The translations under genes were made by a program, and so were the position numbers. From Protonemura montana (taxonomy: Eukaryota; Arthropoda; Insecta; Plecoptera; Nemouridae), in the NCBI GenBank assembly GCA_947568835.1, contig OX387607.1, positions 17,696,277 through 17,760,276 on the forward strand: a stretch of 64,000 nucleotides of DNA, read 5' to 3'. Below are positions 1 to 10,502 of this stretch, piece by piece. Below the pieces are notes generated by a model. That model was not told the origin of the DNA. It worked only from the letters and a program-made list of their open reading frames with translations, and did not search any database. Within the stretch, counting starts at the first letter, position 1; each line of letters starts with the position of its first letter.

Positions 1-117
1 TCAACTAACTTGCAATGCCATGTCAAATTTAATGCTTCTTAAAATGTTATCGTTTTTCCAGAAAATATCAGAAAAATCCTGTATTATTTGAATAAACGCA
101 GAAATGTACAATTACCT

Positions 118-282
118 ATGATGGTTTTTAGACTCATGTCTACTTGATGTAACCTTAGCACTAGTTTTAAGAAAAATAATTTGAAATGGGTTTTGAATGC
201 TAAGTAAAGGGCTACTAAATTTCCCGACGTTTCGTAACATGTACTAGCTACTTCTTCAAGGGTTAGAGCAGTCCTGACAATT
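118..282 (+). repeat. Half copy of a fold-back element abutting ANKRD27 exon 8 donor
   Basis: This sequence (GGTTTTTAGACTCATGTC ... CCCGACGTTTCGTAACATG ... GTCCTGACAATT) is closely related to the left arm of the fold-back element at 5602-6003. It ends one or two bases from the exon 8 splice donor (intron starts at 284). Positions 3-6 of the donor therefore appear to come from the element end. Confidence 0.7.
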
Positions 283-284
283 AC

Positions 285-3200
285 CTGCGTGCTCGCTAAA
301 GTACACCAATGCCTTGGCGCAGGCGTCGTGCCCGTGGTCTGCCGCGAGGTGAAGTGGGGTGTTGCCGTCGTTGTCCACCGCTCCGATGGGTGCGCCACCG
401 TGGGCGAGAAGCAGCACTGCGTTCTGTCTGCCCTGGGAGACAAACGCAACAAGACAAAAAGGTCATTGATTGATTAAATTGTAGTGTTTAACAACGCTCT
501 GTTTTGACATCTGGTCATGCGGCACTGGTCTAATGGCGTCAGTGAATGAGTGGATGATGGTGAACCTAACTTAGCCTAGAAGCGAGGAAGGGAAACCCGG
601 AGCCGGCACGTAGCCTACTTCTGTCGAAGAGCACCAAGAGGACCAATGGCTTAACGTCCCTTCCGAAGGACGGTACAACGCGAACAACAGGATTCCTCCA
701 CAAATCTATACTGTCGAGAGTTTGATAAGCAAAGCGAGTGAAGTTGCTGTACTAACTTTCATCCCTCCAACCTCTCTCCCGAACAGACCTGGTCATGTGT
801 ATGATGGTCACCCATCCAATACCTGACCCAGCCCAGTGTTGCTTAACTTTCATCCCTCCAACCTCTCTTCCGAACAGAACTGGTCATGTGTATGATGGTC
901 ACCCATCCAATACCTGACCCAGCGCAGTGTTGTTTAACTTTCATCCCTCCAACCTCTCTCCCGAACAGAACTGGTCATGTGTATGATGGTCACCCATCCA
1001 ATACCTGACCCAGCGCAGTGTTGCTTAACTTTCATCCCTCCAACCTCTCTCCCGAACAGACCTGGTCATGTGTATGATGGTCACCCATCCAATACCTGAC
1101 CCAGCCCAGTGTTGCTTAACTTTCATCCCTCCAACCTCTCTTCCGAACAGAACTGGTCATGTGTATGATGGTCACCCATCCAATACCTGACCCAGCGCAG
1201 TGTTGTTTAACTTTCATCCCTCCAACCTCTCTCCCGAACAGAACTGGTCATGTGTATGATGATCACCCATCCAATACCTGACCCAGCGCAGTGTTGTTTA
1301 ACTTTCATCCCTCCAACCTCTCTCCCGAACAGAACTGGTCATGTGTATGATGGTCACCCATCCAATACCTGACCTAGCGCAGTGTTTGTTACCTTAGAGC
1401 AGGCGTAGTGAAGCGGGGTGGCGCCACCGCAGTCTGCGGCTGCAAGGCGCGAGCCGCGTTGGATCAGCAGGTCTACCAACTGCGGTGAGTCGGACAGGCA
1501 AGCCACGTGCAGTGCTGTCAACCCCCGAGAATCACAGGACAAAACCTGGAGACAAAAAGCACGGTTGATTGTTTGATTGATTGTTTGATTGATCGACACA
1601 CATTGGAGTTTTATGCCATTATGAATGTCATTGGAGACATTTTTTTTGGAATTTGATTAAAACCTCTAAAGAAATGAAGGCTAAACTTAGCAATATTCAA
1701 ATAAAATAACAACATCCGATAGCATTTATAAAGAAATGCATGTCAAAGTTGTGAAATAAATAAATAAATAAATAAAATTTTATTAGAAATGTATTCAAGT
1801 TTTATTGGATTTGTATCGAAGTTTCACTGGTTATCGTGGTTTTACGGTGTCAACTCTTTTACGAGAGGTTTTTTGTCCTGAATAGGTCTTGGTTTTATTT
1901 TTATATTATTGGAAATATATTTGATCTTAATTAAAGTGTCACTGTACATTTTGTGGAGTTTTGTTGGAATTTTTTTGGAACTTTTAATAGACCTTTCGTT
2001 GAAAAAAAGAGAGATTTGTGGAAAAATATAATTTTTCTGCCGTATATTTTTTGGAAACTCTAAATAAGCACATGTAATTATATTGTAAATGCTATAAGCA
2101 CTATTGTAATTATATTAGCGTCAGGTAATTATTGTAATACCAAAGCTATAATCAAACTAAATAAATAAAATTACCACTTAAAATCAAGTTTAATGACTAG
2201 ATTGCTGACGTTACAGTTTGTTAGAAGTCTGGTACAAGATTTTCAATATAATCATAATTTCGAACGAGCTGCCTAAGATCATGGTGGCTACTTTCTAAAG
2301 GACTTTGCCAAAATAACTAACTGCATTCAAACATATATTCAGAACTGTTTCTTCCCATTAATAGCAACTGATCCTTTCGTCCAAGCTAATAATAAATTAC
2401 ATTCAATTATATTTACGTAACAACTGTCCAAGAACAGCTTACAGAGAAAACATTGCTGCAAGAATTACCGTCGGCGAAGTCCTGCAGAGTTCCCTTGACG
2501 CATCGCCTTGGCAACGATCGCAGCAACACAACGGATGACACGCCCCATCGTCTTCCAATCGAACCAGCCTGGCTCCGCCCTTTTGCGATGGGCGTCGCCC
2601 TCTTCCATCTCCACGTACCAATGGCCTTTCATCTGACGAAGCTGCGACATCATCTCTGGCCAAACGTGAAATCTCATCTCTATTGAACCGAAAGACGTTG
2701 CTTTCTCCGTCCTTAGCTTCGCCGGCCGTTGCACCGTCTTTGGTTTTCCTTGTCGAATCCGCGGCTGCTTTTCTCTCCGAGGGGCGGAGCTTGTTTCTGC
2801 TAGCCCCGCCCTCTGGGTTTCTGTCGAGGACGCCGATGACTGCGTCGACGTCTCCGTTCCGCACGAGAGAGAAAAGCCCGGCAACGGATTGGGCAGACGC
2901 GGCAGGGGAGGGGGACGGGAAAAAGTCGTCCTCGGGGGCGGAGTCATAGTCGTCACCGACCCAGTGACCTTCGGGGGCCGACGAACCTTCGAGGACACCC
3001 GAGCTGCAAGGCAAACAGGGACACCAATGTTTATTGCCAAACATAATTGTATATAATTCGAACATAATTGACTATTTGACATGGAATTAACTGTAAAAAC
3101 ATCATAAAAAGATATTGAAAAATTAAAATTTATGAACAGAACCAGGCCATACTACAATAAAATATTTTCTTATTAGGAACACTAATAACCTCTCAAAAAT

Positions 3201-6200
3201 TGATGCCCAAACGGGGACTGGAACCCAGATCTTCGCCTGTCGCGGATGTTGCTCTAACCAATAGAGCTACTTGGACCCCGATCTCCACCTGTCGCGGATG
3301 TTGCTCTAACCAACTGAGCTACTTGGACCCCGATCTCCACCTGTCACGGGTGTTGCTCTAACCAATTGAGCTACTTAGACCCCGATCTCCACCTGTCGCA
3401 GGTGTTGCTCTAACCAACTGAGCTACTTGGACCCCGATCTCCACCTGTCACGGGTGTTGCTCTAACCAATTGAGCTACTTGGACCCCGATCTCCACCTGT
3501 CGCGGGTGTTGCTCTAACCAACTGAGCTACTTGGACATCTGGCTTTTTTGAGAGGATTTTAGTTCTCCTCATAAAAAAATACTATGACTCTTTGAGCAAA
3601 GCATGCATTTGCAATTTGAATCAGTTTTTACATTGAATAAAGTGTAATGCTTGGTACAGGTTTGTTGGTTCCTTGTAACATTAATACTATTCTAACAACA
3701 ATACCATTAGGAGACAGCCACATTCCAGGATGCAGACAGATACTGCAAAAACAAGTGCCAACAATAGAAGTTAAAAGTTAGTTGAAACCAAACGGATCCG
3801 TTAAAGAAATCCTAAGTGACCTCAACGAACAGAAAGGAGAGTCCAGCCCGGACTGGTCATTTATCATGTGTGGAAGAAACGATGCCTACAAGATAAATAT
3901 CAAGAAAGAAAGAAGAATCTTTGTCACACTATCACAGCCGAGGATTCCTACCGGATATGTTCGATGGCCGCCTCCAGGGTGGTCACCAGGAAGTCCGCCT
4001 CATCGTTTGCCGACTCCTCCGCTGAGAAGCGGAACTGTCGCAGGAACGCCAGGTTTGCGGTCCAATTAGCGGCACGTGCCTTCAACACCGCAAACACAAC
4101 GGCTGGGAGCAGGTCGTCCGCGGCAACGGCACTGCCAGTCGATGGAAGGGACAGGGCGGACACTGCCCTACGAAGACAGCCCAGCTTGCCTGCAAACAAA
4201 AGCTTGATACACGAGGACCAGTGTTTCTAACACGCTAAACCGTTCGATGGTCACACATCCAATACCTGACCCAGTGCAGTGTTGCTTAACTTCGGTGATC
4301 TCACGAGGACCGGTGTTTCCAACACGCCAAACCGTTCGGTGGTTACTCATCCAATACCTGACCCAGTGCAGTGTTACTTAACTTTCATCCATCCAACCTC
4401 TCTCCCGAACAGAACTGGTCATGTGTATGATGGTCACCCATCCAATACCTGACTCAGCGCAGTGTTGCTTAACTTTCATCCATCCAACCTCTCCCCCGAA
4501 CAGAACTGGTCATGTGTATGATGGTCACCCATCCAATACCTGACCCAGCGTAGTGTTGCTTAACTTTGATGATCAAAATTCAAATCGATTATCAAATTCG
4601 CAGGAGCGCTATAGAAATTCCTAAGTAACGGAGAATTCTACATGATAAAGGAGTTCATGGAGTGTAATATTAAACCAAGCTTTTAGTAAACTTCAAGCAA
4701 ATCTTACTTTAAACATACTACCGTTGAGTGCAGGTTCTAGGTAGAGAAACAACGTCAATGTTACAGTCTCTGTGTGAAAGATGGCCGCCAAATGACTACC
4801 TTACCGACAAAAATGCAGAGTACCGGAACATCACGTTAAGTGGAGCCACTGTCGTATGAAATTTAATTTCAATATTTCTCGTAGGTTAACTCGCTTTTTA
4901 ATATTGTTACGTGTTTATCAATCGTTGAGGTAAACATTGATGGAGATTTTTTGAGCATGAAAAGTCTCAAAAGCGAGTTAACCTACGAGAAATATCGAAA
5001 TTAAATTTCATACGATTGTGGTTCCTCTTAACGTGATGTTCCGGTAATCTGCATTTTTGTCGGTAAGGTAGTCATTTTTCACGCAGAGACTTTAACATTG
5101 ACGTTGAAACTCTACCTAGAACCTACACTCAACGATACTATGTTTTGACATTGACTATATAAAATTTTATTTATGATTAGTCTGAAATTGAATAAATAAA
5201 TTAAATAAATAAAAAACCTCTCAGACTTGTTGCTCCTTCCGTCACCAACTCACCGAGAACGGTCGCATATCTGTTTATCGCCGCAAGTTCGTTCCTCGCC
5301 CGAGTGACGGCTCCGTCGAGATCCAACCTGACCCCGACATCTCTCAGCTGAAGATCGGCCAGGCCGCGCACAGCCTTGTTGAGTCGTGCATCCACCGCGG
5401 CGTGGCAAGCTGTCAAGCCAGACATCAGGGGCACGTGGATCGCGTGGTGGACGTACGTTTCCACGGAAACCTGGACCACAATGGCATTTCATTCGTTGGA
5501 TCTTCCAGACTCGTTGGCAAAGATTTTACCAACGCCGTTTAAATCTTGCAATAAGATCTGGGATAAGGGAGGCAAAAACCCAGAAAGAACTCAATTTTTA
5601 TATGATTGTTTTTAGACTCATGCCTACTTTATCTAACCTTAGTACTAGTTTTAACAAAAACAATTTGAAATGGGTTTTGAATTAAAAGGACAATTAAATT
5701 TCCCGACGTTTCGTAACATATACCGGTTACTTCTTCAAGGGTAAGAGCAGTCCTGACAATTTTCCGATAACAAAAGACCCAGATAAAATTATAACAATTA
5801 CCAAGTTCAAGCTTCCTAAATGCATCTAAATAAAATAATCAGGGTCAATAACATAAAAACTAATGTATTAAGTATTTTCTGAAATAAAATCCCGAAGAAA
5901 TTTAGTTGTCCTTTACTTAGCATTCAAAACCCATTTAAAATAGTTTTTGTTAAAACAAGTGCTAAGGATAAATCAAGTAGACATGAGTCTAAAAACCATC
6001 ATACAGTTTAAGTGGTTTACTGTTTTGCTCGATCGATTTTGATCTCACTTGAGTTTTAAAATCTGACCGGCTGCATAACATGTTATTGCCATTTAGACAA
6101 TATCCTCATTATAATCGAGATCTCCTCCGGCCCCAGTTGTACCTGCACGGCCTGCAAGAAGCGCTGGCTGGCGCCGGCCTTGTCATGGAGTCGAGGGTCG

Positions 6201-8247
6201 CGCAGGGCCGTGCGCAGGCACAGCGCGTACAGGGTGCCGGCGCAGTCGCGCAGATCCTGCGCCGGCCGCAGCTCCAGGTCTGAGTGGCTCGATAGGAAGT
6301 CAGCGATGGCACGGTCCATTTCTGCACATGAAACCGAAACCAAGTTGATTGGAAACAACTTTGACGGGCAACACCAGTGATGGCCGATTTCACCGACATC
6401 ACCCTGAACTTGGCTTCAACTTTGTTCAAGCTCACAATTTGACTGCAGATGGGGCATCATAGACATCGTGGATGACCTGCTCAATGTTGGAGTGAAAATC
6501 ATGTACAGGCTTCCACAACGACTAAGATGCTATGCAAGCCGGGATGCATTCAAGACAAACCTCAAGATCTTCCTCCTCCAAGAAGAGTTTTATAATTTAG
6601 AGGAATTTTATGGTAGAAATAATTGGATTAGGGCGTTCTTGGTTAGACTGCTACTAGTAATATTATCTGATGACAATGTACAACAGCTAATACAACAGCT
6701 AATACAATACAAATACAAATGTACAACAAGAAAAAAATAGTTTTTATCACAAGGTTTTAATCACAAGGGAATGCTTTGCGGCATAGAAATACGTAAAGGA
6801 TACTTCTGGCATTATTCGCTTTGAACTCAACGAGCAGCTTAGAATTTAAACAGAGATCAGCACAAGGTGAAAATATTAACAGCAAAAAAATGTAATCTTT
6901 TTCTATCACAGTGCCTTCTTGAATAAAGAACACATTTAAATAAAATGTCTATCTTTTTTGAGTATTTCTGAGATTAATTTTTTTTCAACCTTTCAAAATG
7001 TCTTAAAATCAGTCCAACAGAATCTGACATATAAAACGAGTTTAAACCTTGCTAAGCTCGATGCTAAACAGTGGACCACCACAGCACATTCCTGGCATAG
7101 AGATATCAAGTCCTGACCTTCGAAGACAACTTTGCTGGTGCTCTCTGTCCAGAGGAGGTCAATGCAGTCTCGCAACGTGAGCACAGCGTCCACCGTTGCA
7201 ACCCCTGCGGTGGCAGCACTGCGATCGAGCGGGTTCTCCACACATACCACCTGGACAATAACGCTCGGTGTTAACATGCTTTGTTGTCTGCTGACCGCAC
7301 TTGCACAAACAAAATACTATAGCATTGCATTACAAGCTAGACAAATTGCAATCCACATGCCTTAGGCTAGTTTGTCACTCTTTTCCTCTTCCATTTCTGT
7401 CATTTTCTGTCTAAACCTGTGCCAGTGATAACTTGAACCTAATTTACAAAGAGGCTTGAACAAGTCAAGAAGAATGTGTACATTTTTTTTTTTTTTGGTA
7501 ATTATGAGTTATTGGATCACACTTTCTGATTTTTTTTTGGACTTCTTGTGTAATTCTGAGTCGATTTTGGTCATGGGATGACAAATTTGGTCGATATTTT
7601 GGTGACATAGTTTTGTAACGTTGTTTAGTCCCAAAAGAGCCAATGTTACATCAAGTACGGTTACCATTCGCACTTCGATGTCGTGTTTGATGCCCGTCAA
7701 GCTTTGCCTGATCCTTTCGATTTAAATCGTTGCCACCGACCACATCCTAACATCTATAAAGCAGTCACCATGATGGTCATTAGTAACAGAATCAACACAA
7801 AGTAACCACAAACAAAATACCTACATCATTTAATAAGCAACAGGTACCCATTTAAGCTATCAATTAAATAGAAACTTACCTAGGTAACAGTTTGTCACTT
7901 GCCTTATATTTGAGCATTTCGTCTGTGTAATATGTTTCTTCGAACAGAATATGAGTGCTGTACGGTCTAGCGATGTCATCTTGTTCGACAGTAACAATTC
8001 GGTTGCTGATTCTAACATCTTTGTCGTTAAGTGTCCTGTAGTGGCTCTCGGGGAGTTCATCGCTGGGCACAAGAATGTGACTCAAAATGTCGTCTTGCGA
8101 CAATGTGTACTTGGGAAGCGAACCTGCGCGTGGCACACAAATTACCCAGCCCTCAACTGTTGCCGTTTGGAATATTTCACTGTGATCACTTTGTAGGATT
8201 TGGAAGAACGAATTTTCACTCAGATCTTCATCGTAGTTTGATTCCAT
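285..8247 (-). CDS. ANKRD27: ANKRD27/VARP orthologue, N-terminal eight coding exons (continues past left edge)
   Basis: Exons on the minus strand: 8247-7903, 7250-7118, 6321-6143, 5470-5254, 4189-3952, 3003-2469, 1545-1393 and 432-285. All join in phase, giving about 649 residues. The product begins MESNYDEDLSENSFF, which resembles the VARP N-terminus. The fourth exon (SVETYVHHAIH, DARLNKAVRGLADLQLRDVGV, ELAAINRY) and the fifth (ADDLLPAVVFAVLKA, NWTANLAFLRQF, LEAAIEHI) form a VPS9 domain. The sixth carries CHPLCCCDRC, the CHPLCxCxxC zinc motif of VARP, and the seventh and eighth give ankyrin repeats (GLTALHVACL, GNTPLHLAADHGHD). From family knowledge, VARP is a Rab21 exchange factor and endosomal adaptor that binds VAMP7, Rab32/38 and, through the zinc motif, retromer VPS29. 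The remaining ankyrin repeats should lie left of the window. The first donor appears to be GC. The ATG is the only start giving the conserved N-terminus. Confidence 0.95.
479..1390 (-). repeat. 5S-rRNA-derived SINE with seven tandem 91-bp units
   Basis: Read on the minus strand, this is the 5S-headed SINE seen complete at 9999-10437. The 5' part of the head is missing, and a 91-bp segment (the 3' half of the 5S head plus adjoining body) is repeated about seven times. Repeat starts fall near 754, 845, 936, 1026, 1117, 1208 and 1299. The unique SINE tail occupies about 479-753. The array runs to within a few bases of the ANKRD27 exon 7 donor (1392). Units differ by only a few substitutions. Confidence 0.85.
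1738..1777. repeat. (AAAT)n microsatellite
   Basis: About six TAAA units sit in an AT-rich intron stretch. The rest of the ANKRD27 intron from 1620 to 2440 is AT-rich and holds nothing recognisable. Confidence 0.8.
2469..3003 (-). other. ANKRD27: ANKRD27 exon 6: linker, first ankyrin helix pair and CHPLCxCxxC zinc motif
   Basis: This 535-nt exon follows the VPS9 exons. It starts after a CAG acceptor at 3004-3006 and ends at the donor GTAATT just below 2469. An acidic, serine-rich linker comes first, then the ankyrin-like AGLFSLVRNGDVDAVIGVL, then a long basic, low-complexity insert. The motif CHPLCCCDRC is encoded at 2511-2540. In VARP this pattern is a small zinc-binding 'fingernail' that docks on VPS29 of retromer. 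The insert before it looks longer than in vertebrate VARP. An overlapping frame is also open but is a high-GC shadow without homology. Confidence 0.9.
3191..3556 (-). repeat. tRNA-derived array: one tRNA-like copy plus five tandem 5' halves
   Basis: On the minus strand, 3275-3204 reads as a 72-nt tRNA-like unit. It has an A-box region (TAGCTCTATTGGTTAGAGC) and a B-box (GGGTTCCAGTCCC). Upstream of it are five tandem 52-bp copies of just the 5' half, each with AGCTCAGTTGGTTAGAGC and ending GATCGGGG (unit starts near 3276, 3328, 3380, 3432 and 3484). The anticodon loop is degenerate, so this is not a functional tRNA. The block is flanked by inverted CCTCTCAAAAA / TTTTTTGAGAGG. It lies in the ANKRD27 intron between exons 5 and 6. 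Confidence 0.8.
4207..4567 (-). repeat. Second 5S-derived SINE array
   Basis: On the minus strand this holds repeated 5S-like heads (AGATCACCGAAGTTAAGCAACACTG, box-C-like GGATGGGTGACC) plus the CCAGTTCTGTTCGGGAGAG body, in four partial tandem units. It starts about 20 nt upstream of the ANKRD27 exon 5 acceptor, so it supplies the branch-point region. Confidence 0.8.
4721..5134. mobile_element. Fold-back MITE, 414 bp, TSD ATACTA
   Basis: Two arms of about 170 bp are inverted copies of each other (CCGTTGAGTGCAGG... and ...CCTACACTCAACG) around a loop of about 100 bp. The flanks carry a 6-bp direct repeat ATACTA at 4715-4720 and 5135-5140. No coding sequence is visible. It lies in the ANKRD27 intron between exons 4 and 5. 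The superfamily is not clear. Confidence 0.85.
5602..6003. mobile_element. Second fold-back element, about 400 bp
   Basis: The left end (ATGATTGTTTTTAGACTCATG) and the right end (CATGAGTCTAAAAACCATCAT) are inverted copies over about 100 bp. The internal sequence includes CCCGACGTTTCGTAAC and the TTCTTCAAGGGTAAGAGC block shared with 118-282. It lies in the ANKRD27 intron between exons 3 and 4. Confidence 0.75.
6440..6740 (+). pseudogene. LINE ORF2 C-terminal tail fragment
   Basis: The open frame at 6468-6740 reads GVKIMYRLPQRLR ... FKTNLKIFLLQEEFYNLEEF. This is the conserved end of CR1/L2-like LINE ORF2 (compare the 3' ends of the LINEs at 33.8 kb and 57.9 kb). It is a 5'-truncated insertion in the ANKRD27 intron between exons 2 and 3, ending in an AAATACAAAT-type tail. 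Confidence 0.75.
7903..8247 (-). other. ANKRD27: ANKRD27 exon 1 with likely GC donor
   Basis: This exon encodes 115 residues ending in EETYYTDEMLKYK. The donor reads AAG|GCAAGT at 7902, an excellent GC-AG type site. It joins in phase 0 to the acceptor CAG before 7250 (VVCVENPL), and the join keeps the vertebrate VARP spacing between the EET motif and the following cysteine. A canonical alternative exists: donor AG|GTAAGT after 7880 joined to a CGAG acceptor upstream of 7250. That pair is also in frame and adds 12 residues. Both products may be made. Confidence 0.75.
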
Positions 8248-9090
8248 AACGTTTTTGGCGTACGAATCTAGGTTAGTCTAGGATGGTCTAGGAGCATTGG
8301 TAGTGATGCTCAAAGACCCAGCGGTTCTGACGCGCTTTAAACTTGATTTATAAAAGTTTGGTTAGCTTGTCGACCTTAAAACACAAGCCGGTTTGCAAAT
8401 TATCTTGGTTATATAACGAAGCACCTACGCGACCTCTCATCTTCAAAGCAACAGCACACTGACAGCACGCTGCTCCACTACCTAGCCAAAGCTAACCTTC
8501 AAGACTGACAGCTTGATTACTGGCTGTCAGATTGATGTATGAAAGAATTTCAGCGGCAAACCGGCAAATTTGATTTTCCCGAGGCAGAGATACTGGGAGA
8601 TTCAAACCAAATCAAACTAGAAACTACAAAGTAGTTACACATTTCCTGGTGTGTGAACTACGAATCCCAGCAAACAGGAAACAGGACTTCCGAAGCTGAC
8701 GAGGCATAGGACAGTCGCCCACAGATAACGCTCAAGTGTATAAAAAAATCTCAGCCGAGGAGAAGCAATCATAGATTTTCATAACCTGTTTGCAGCATGT
8801 TGATTACACCGTACGTATGCCTCGAGAGAAGAATGTACAATTTTTGTAGAAATACTGGCCCGTTGATTCATAGCTGTAATAATTCTTCATTTAAATACTT
8901 TACACTTGCAATATTGAAGGATCGAACATATAAATGACGGGCTGCGGCTGAGGCAAGATTTTGTTGGCATTTCGTTTTTGTAAGTTCCAAGAAATTTTAA
9001 ACTTGATCAGAAGGCTTGATTTTCACACGATATGTATTGAAAGGAGTTATGGAACTAACATTTTTGATTGCTATTTAAACTATGCCATGT
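8248..9090. other. Upstream region of ANKRD27; no gene seen
   Basis: The ANKRD27 promoter and 5' UTR should lie here. I see no clear TATA box, CpG island or open frame with homology. A short GTCTAGG-type repeat occurs at 8267-8292. Confidence 0.4.
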
Positions 9091-9290
9091 TTGAGTGATT
9101 TTGAAATTTCTATTTGCGCGGCGATATGGATGCACTTGTTTGTAATAAAATAATTGTCTAATAAAAGTGCAAGCGCAATATCTTAGTTACAAGCGTGCAT
9201 AGTTTTAAGCCAACTATGTCTATTGTTATCAAGCGATTAAATAAATACAAAATACTTGTCAGCAGTGGGATTCGAACCCACGCACCCACG
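9090..9290 (-). repeat. Truncated tRNA-Leu 3' end with duplicated downstream flank
   Basis: Bases 9258-9289 are the reverse complement of the tRNA-Leu T arm and acceptor 3' strand. The adjoining 170 bp are nearly identical to the downstream flank of the complete tRNA-Leu at 43341 (GCGCGGCGATATGGATGCAC ... AAATACAAAATACT). The rest of the tRNA is missing. Confidence 0.8.
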
Positions 9291-9914
9291 AATTATTTCT
9301 TCAGGGGCTAGAACTAGGTAATTGTTATAATTTTATGTGCTTCTTATGCTTAGAGAAAATAATACGGGTTAGGTAGAGCCGTACAGTCTGTGTTAAAGTT
9401 TCTGCCAACTTTTTGGACCTTCTTTGGCATCACACCATGATCGCAGCAGTCGTTTGGGGTGCCAGCAGGTAGCGATTGCGGGATTTTAGTGGCACTGCCT
9501 AGGAACTACATGACTACCTTACCGACTCGGCTCAGGCTATGTCAGAAAATGCGGTATTTGTGAGCCTGTCGGCGGGATCGCGATTGCCAGGTAGCGAAAA
9601 GGGTGTGCTATTTTTAGAAGCGGGTAGCAACCATTCTGTTCACCAGTTCCAAACTGGCAGCACAAAACCACCTGCGTGAGACGATACCAAATGGACACAT
9701 GGACTCTGTGACTTGAAACAAGGAAATCCATTTCATTCTTTTCGATGATTACTTGTAATCTTAAGAGATATTTAACATCAGGCTCATTCAGGTTCTTTAC
9801 TTGTTTGCTATAAAAGTGGAATTTAATCTTTGACTGCGGTATTTTCTTTCTGCAACTAATTGTTTAAAAAATTCTAAATCTGAAACATTTTGGTAGGTTT
9901 CTGGGGTATACGGA

Positions 9915-9985
9915 CACTTAGGCGAGAGACGTTTAGGCGACGGACACTTAGGCGAAATACTTTACTCCACTTTATCTTTGGACAC
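9915..9985 (+). repeat. Short imperfect minisatellite (GGCGACGGACACTTA)
   Basis: Three to four imperfect copies of GACACTTAGGCGACG are followed by the 5S SINE insertion. The motif resumes after it at 10441-10462. Confidence 0.6.
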
Positions 9986-9998
9986 TTAGGAGACGGAC

Positions 9999-10437
9999 CG
10001 AACGGTTTGGCATGTTGGAAACACCGGGTCTCGTTAGATCACCGAAGTTAAGCAACACTGTGCTGAGTCAGGTATTGAATGGGTGACCATTATACACATG
10101 ACCAGTTCTGTTCGGGAGAGAGGTTGGAGAGATGAAAGTTAGTGCAGCAACTTCATTCGCCTCGCTTATCAACCTCTCGACAGCATGGATTTGTGGAGGA
10201 ATCCTGCTGTTCGAGTTGTACCGTCCTTCGGAAGGGACGTGAAGCCGGTGGTCCCCTTGGTGCTTTTCGACAGGAGTAGGCTACGTGCCGGCACCGGGTT
10301 TCCCCTCCTCCCTTCTAGGCTAGGTTAGGTTCATCATCATCCTCTTCATCATCCACTCATTCACCGACGCCATTAGACCAGTGCCGCAGGGCCAGTTGTC
10401 AAAACAGTGCGTCGTTAAACACCACAAATAATAATAA
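9999..10437 (+). mobile_element. Complete 5S-rRNA-headed SINE with 13-bp target duplication
   Basis: The head reads like 5S rRNA: CGAACGGTTTGGCATG, then GATCACCGAAGTTAAGCAAC (box A) and GGTATTGAATGGGTGACC (box C). A non-5S body of about 330 bp follows and ends in (AAT)n. The 13-bp direct repeat TTAGGAGACGGAC flanks it at 9986-9998 and 10438-10450. Known SINE3-class elements have this layout (5S-derived Pol III promoter). Tails and partial copies of the same family occur at many other sites in this window. Confidence 0.9.
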
Positions 10438-10502
10438 TTAGGAGACGGACACATAGGCGACGGAAAAAAAGGGAATCACTACACAGATACAGGGTATCCT
10501 CA

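Noticed and set aside
84..452. 122-residue minus-strand open frame
   Set aside because: It is a shadow frame. The ankyrin exon of ANKRD27 lies in another frame with proper splice sites (432-285).
754..1390. CRISPR-like array of regular repeats
   Set aside because: Units are directly adjacent with no unique spacers, and they match a SINE. The DNA is eukaryotic.
2465..3082. 205-residue minus-strand frame overlapping ANKRD27 exon 6
   Set aside because: It overlaps the exon with CHPLCCCDRC and phase-correct junctions. It has no homology of its own and is an effect of GC-rich sequence.
3204..3275. Functional tRNA gene
   Set aside because: The anticodon stem and loop do not form properly and the T at position 33 is missing, so it is a tRNA-derived repeat.
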